64,000 nt of DNA from contig CAVXNM010000041.1 of assembly GCA_963763115.1 (NCBI GenBank), positions 62,001 through 126,000 on the forward strand, read 5' to 3'. Origin of the DNA: CAVQCA01 sp963763115. Lineage in GTDB: Bacteria; Pseudomonadota; Gammaproteobacteria; UBA9214. Under the pieces are notes generated by a model. That model saw only the letters and a list, made by a program, of their open reading frames with translations, was not told the origin of the DNA and searched no databases. Within the stretch, counting starts at the first letter, position 1, and each line of letters begins with the position of its first letter. This document shows, one piece after another, positions 60,884-64,000 of the stretch. Both the position numbers and the translations under genes were made by a program.

Positions 60884-62469
60884 CGCCACGTTTCTCTTCG
60901 TTGCCTGTTCTGCTGGCGCTGTGGCTGGCGATGCTGCTGCTGTCCCTACTGACGCGACCACTGCTGCCCGTCGATGAGACGCGCTACCTTGCAGTTGCCT
61001 GGGAAATGTGGCGGCGCGGGGATTTCCTCGTGCCCTATCTCAACGGCACACCCTACAGCGACAAGCCGCCGCTGTTTTTCTGGCTGATCCATGCCGGCTG
61101 GCGGCTGTTCGGCGTCACTGAATGGTGGCCGCGCTGCGTGGCCGCGCTGCTCTCACTGGCGGCGCTATGGGTGACAGCATGCCTGGCGGACAGACTCTGG
61201 CCGCGGGACGCCATGACGCGGCAATTCGTACCCTGGGTGTTGTTCGGCTGCATCGTCTGGATGGCATTCTATCCCTGGGTGCAGTTCGACCTGCTACTGG
61301 TGCTGTTTGTTTTGCTCGCCATGACCGGCCTGGTGATGGCCGGCGGGGGGTGGCGCGGCGGCTGGCTGCTCGTCGGGTTGGGCATCGGGTTCGGCGTCCT
61401 TGCCAAGGGGCCGGTCATCCTGTTGCATGTCCTGCCGGCAGCTCTGCTCGCGCCGGTGTGGGTCCATGACCGGCCGCGCTCCTGGTGGCGCTGGTATGCG
61501 GCTATCGGCGGGAGTCTGCTGCTCGGTTCCGTGATCGCGCTTGCCTGGGCGCTGCCGGCGGCGCAGTCGGGCGGTGAGGACTACCGGCAGGCAATCCTGT
61601 GGGGACAGACGGCCAACCGGGTGGTGAGCGCCTTCGCCCATGCCCACTCCTGGTGGTGGTATCTCCCGTGGCTGCCCGTGCTGTTCGCGCCCTGGCTGTT
61701 GCTGCCCTGGCTGTGGCGACCCCTACTGCGGTCGCTGTGCGATCCGCAGGACGCGGGCGTGCGTTTCTGTATAGTCTGGTTGCTGTCCGCGCTGCTGGTC
61801 ATGAGCCTCATGAGCGGCAAGCAACTCAAGTACCTGCTGCCTTTGCTGCCGGCCTTTGCCTTGCTGGTGGCGCGTGTGCTGTCACTGGCGGAGCAACGGG
61901 GCATGACACGGCGGCCGCTGGCGCTGGCTGTCCTGCTCTTGCTGAGCGGGATCTCACTGGCGGCGGTGCCCTTCCTGATCGCCGCGCCGCCCTGGGTGGA
62001 TTCGATCAGTCCGCTCTGGGGTGGCGTGCTCATCGCCGGCTCCGTATTGCTGGTCATGAGCAAGTCCCTTCGTATGAAGCAGTACCCGCTCGCGGTAGCG
62101 GTTTTATCCGCCGGGACACTGGCCATCGCGTACCTCGGTGTCTTCCGTAATGCCGCGCCGGCCTATGACCTGCGTGAGGCGAGCCGGGTGATCGCCGCGG
62201 CCGAGGCGGCGGGTCAGCCGGTGGTGAGCCTCTCTGACTATCACGGCCAGTTCGGTTTCTACGGCCGCCTTGCCCGCCCCATCGAGAACCTGTCTACGGA
62301 GCAGGCGCCGGCCTGGTCCAGGGAACATCCGGGTGGGTACCTGATCGCCTATTACCCGGGCCGGGTGCCGGGTTATTCCGCCGCCGTCCATGAACAGCCC
62401 TATCGCGGTGGCCATCTGGTGATCTGGGAAGCCCGCGAGCTTGCAGCCGATCCCGCGCTTTTGCCGTAG
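60880..62469 (+). CDS. ArnT-like glycosyltransferase family 39 protein
   Basis: 529 residues, many membrane helices, GT-C fold. The first periplasmic loop has the acidic catalytic pattern PLLPVDETRYLAVAWEMWRR and GTPYSDKPPLFFW that typify PMT/ArnT enzymes, which take a sugar from a polyprenyl phosphate and put it on lipid A or a protein. Lacks the ArnABDEF neighbours, so aminoarabinose is not implied. Part of the module with 59876 and 60596. Confidence 0.92.
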   Translation: MTPRFSSLPVLLALWLAMLLLSLLTRPLLPVDETRYLAVAWEMWRRGDFLVPYLNGTPYSDKPPLFFWLIHAGWRLFGVTEWWPRCVAALLSLAALWVTACLADRLWPRDAMTRQFVPWVLFGCIVWMAFYPWVQFDLLLVLFVLLAMTGLVMAGGGWRGGWLLVGLGIGFGVLAKGPVILLHVLPAALLAPVWVHDRPRSWWRWYAAIGGSLLLGSVIALAWALPAAQSGGEDYRQAILWGQTANRVVSAFAHAHSWWWYLPWLPVLFAPWLLLPWLWRPLLRSLCDPQDAGVRFCIVWLLSALLVMSLMSGKQLKYLLPLLPAFALLVARVLSLAEQRGMTRRPLALAVLLLLSGISLAAVPFLIAAPPWVDSISPLWGGVLIAGSVLLVMSKSLRMKQYPLAVAVLSAGTLAIAYLGVFRNAAPAYDLREASRVIAAAEAAGQPVVSLSDYHGQFGFYGRLARPIENLSTEQAPAWSREHPGGYLIAYYPGRVPGYSAAVHEQPYRGGHLVIWEARELAADPALLP

Positions 62470-62503
62470 AATGCCGGGCTGGCCCATCCGATCTGATACC
62501 CGC

Positions 62504-63709
62504 ATGCCTGCTGCTTCACTTCCGGTCCTGACGCTGAAGAAAAACGAGGAGCGTCGCCTGCTTGCCGGCCACCTGTGGGTGTACAGCAACGAGGTCGACA
62601 CCCGCACGACACCGCTATCCGTGTTTGAGCCGGGCAGCGCGGTCAACATCCAGTCCGCCGCCGGCCGAAGCCTCGGAACCGGCTACATCAATCCCCATTC
62701 ACTCATCTGCGCACGGGTCGTATCCCGCCGTGCCGGCGCGGTATTTGACGAAGAGTTCTTCGTGCACCGGCTGCAGACGGCGCTGGCATTGCGCGAGGCG
62801 TTGTACCAGCAGCCGTACTACCGCCTGGCTTACGGCGAGGGCGACGACCTTCCCGGCCTGATCGTCGACCGCTACGGCGAGGTACTGGTCATGCAGATCA
62901 CCACGGCCGGTATGGAACGCTGCAAGGCGGCAATCCTGGGTGCACTGCACCGTGTGCTGGACATCAAGGGCATATTGCTGCGCAACGATAGCCCGGTGCG
63001 CGAACTGGAACAGCTCGATATAACGGTTGAGACCCTTGGTGAAGTGCCCGCCTGCGTACAGCTCGAAGAGGGCGGGGTACGGTTCGAGGTGCCGTTGGGC
63101 GAGGGCCAGAAGACTGGCTGGTTCTTCGATCAGCGCGGCAACCGTCTGGCCATGCACAAGTATGCCGCCGGCCGGCGGGTGCTCGATGTGTTCAGCTATA
63201 TTGGCGCATGGGGGTTGCAGGCGGCGCGGTCCGGGGCCACGGAGGTCTGCTGCGTGGATTCCTCGGCGCCGGCGCGGGACCTTCTGTTGCGCAATGCGGT
63301 GGCCAACGGCCTGGAGGCGCGTGTACAGATGATGGGTGGGGACGCCTTCGAGGTTATCGATGCGCTGCAGGTCGCGAACCGGCACTTCGATGTCGTCATG
63401 GTTGATCCGCCGGCGTTTATCAAGCGTCGCAAGGACATCATGGGCGGCGAGGGCGCATACCACCGCCTCAATCGCCAGGCCCTGCAACTGTTGGCACCGG
63501 GTGGGTTCCTGATATCATCCTCCTGTTCCATGCACCTGGCCGTCGAACGGCTGCAGCAGCTTCTACTGCGGGCCACGCGCGATTCGGGCCGGCGCCTGCA
63601 GGTCCTGGAACGGGGCTTTCAGGGCGTGGATCATCCGGTCCACCCCGCCATACCGGAAACGGCTTATCTGAAGACACTATTTTGCCGGGTATTGCCGGCG
63701 CGGGATTGA
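62504..63709 (+). CDS. rlmI: 23S rRNA m5C methyltransferase RlmI-type
   Basis: 401 residues. N-terminal PUA domain (LLAGHLWVYSNEVD), a central EEHD-like region (YRLAYGEGDDLPGLIVDRYG) and a SAM-binding Rossmann domain with VLDVFSYIGAWGLQAARSGA (motif I), VCCVDSSAPARDLL, VMVDPPAFIKRRKD (catalytic region) and ISSSCSMHL with the catalytic Cys. E. coli RlmI methylates C1962. ATG 62504 gives the standard length; the frame is open from 62441. In the same orientation as lgt, which begins 3 bases after. Confidence 0.93.
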   Translation: MPAASLPVLTLKKNEERRLLAGHLWVYSNEVDTRTTPLSVFEPGSAVNIQSAAGRSLGTGYINPHSLICARVVSRRAGAVFDEEFFVHRLQTALALREALYQQPYYRLAYGEGDDLPGLIVDRYGEVLVMQITTAGMERCKAAILGALHRVLDIKGILLRNDSPVRELEQLDITVETLGEVPACVQLEEGGVRFEVPLGEGQKTGWFFDQRGNRLAMHKYAAGRRVLDVFSYIGAWGLQAARSGATEVCCVDSSAPARDLLLRNAVANGLEARVQMMGGDAFEVIDALQVANRHFDVVMVDPPAFIKRRKDIMGGEGAYHRLNRQALQLLAPGGFLISSSCSMHLAVERLQQLLLRATRDSGRRLQVLERGFQGVDHPVHPAIPETAYLKTLFCRVLPARD

Positions 63710-63711
63710 TT

Positions 63712-64000
63712 ATGCTTGTTTACCCGGACATCAGCCCAGTCGCCATCAGTGTGGGCCCGTTTCAGGTGCACTGGTACGGTCTCATGTACCTGGTCGGCTT
63801 CCTCGGCGCCTGGTGGCTCGGGAGGCTGCGCACCCGTCGCCCCGGCACCCGCTGGCAGGCGGTGGAGATCGGCGATGTGATTTTTTATGCCGCACTCGGC
63901 GTGGTGCTCGGCGGGCGCATCGGCTACACGCTGGTGTACAACTTCCCCGGGTTTGTCGCCGATCCCCTCGTGCTGTTTCGCATCTGGCAGGGCGGCATGT
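63712..64000 (+). CDS. lgt: Prolipoprotein diacylglyceryl transferase, 3'-truncated
   Basis: First 96 residues, cut by the window end. Adds diacylglycerol to the lipobox cysteine at the inner membrane. Seen: MLVYPDISPVAISVGPFQVH, WYGLMYLVGFLGAWWLG (H and membrane helix), FYAALGVVLGGRIGYTLVYN with the GGRIGY block, and RIWQGGM leading into the conserved GGMSFHGG. Begins 3 bases after rlmI. Confidence 0.95.
   Translation, partial: MLVYPDISPVAISVGPFQVHWYGLMYLVGFLGAWWLGRLRTRRPGTRWQAVEIGDVIFYAALGVVLGGRIGYTLVYNFPGFVADPLVLFRIWQGGM

Noticed and set aside
1..64000. CRISPR arrays, insertion sequences, prophage or integron features
   Set aside because: Looked for regularly spaced repeats, transposase or integrase motifs and found none; only short non-coding repeats are present.

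Overview
The window looks like chromosomal DNA of a free-living gammaproteobacterium, probably a purple-sulfur or Chromatiales-like lineage. The evidence is gene order rather than any search: trpEGDC-crp-osmC-speD-coq7 matches the Pseudomonas arrangement, and zapA-6S RNA-fau, ygfB-pepP-ubiH-ubiI and rpe-gph-trpE are gammaproteobacterial signatures. Genus cannot be fixed from the sequence alone. Codon use is GC-rich throughout. I see no phage, insertion sequence, integrase or CRISPR array.

Layout. 1-3071: split B12-dependent ribonucleotide reductase (nrdJa, cut by the window edge, and nrdJb) and a small conserved-looking gene. 3095-11531: a surface-polymer island with four sulfotransferase genes (one frameshifted), an ELM1-family protein, an LpxL-type acyltransferase, a GT8-like glycosyltransferase and a 2-oxoglutarate oxygenase. 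11564-14016: gspA/exeA and gspB of type II secretion. 14033-16414: SlyD-like FKBP, TerB-like protein, HU with a Lys/Ala tail, NTF2-like protein. 16741-21675: a 1644-residue protein combining cyclic-nucleotide-binding-like folds, rhodanese, a very long coiled coil, one membrane helix and a periplasmic FGE-sulfatase fold, followed by a PfkB sugar kinase. 23762-32652: rpe, gph, trpEGDC, a Vfr/CRP regulator, osmC, speD, coq7 and a 2Fe-2S ferredoxin. 32653-37301: a candidate small RNA with C-rich loops, rplM-rpsI, tRNA-Gln and two paralogous porins. 37436-43601: WD40 lipoprotein, rpiA, ilvA, a histone-H1-like repeat protein, EVE protein, fau, 6S RNA, zapA and a ZapB-like coiled-coil gene. 43762-48320: ygfB-pepP-ubiH-ubiI. 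49028-56376: PilZ protein, tandem glycine riboswitch, gcvT-gcvH-gcvPA-tpx-gcvPB and a second PfkB kinase. 56578-64000: two hypotheticals, a DUF255 thioredoxin-domain protein, a three-gene lipid-linked sugar module, rlmI and the start of lgt.

Working together. The tryptophan, ubiquinone (ubiH, ubiI, coq7), glycine-cleavage and pentose-phosphate (rpe, rpiA) genes are housekeeping. The accessory interest lies in the sulfotransferase island, which suggests a sulfated envelope glycan or lipid, in the giant multidomain membrane protein, in the predicted anti-Shine-Dalgarno-type small RNA at about 33003-33105, and in two families of short intergenic repeats (four copies of an inverted-repeat element ending in CCGCAGAGACGCAAAG-like termini; two copies of a second element lying immediately after intrinsic terminators).
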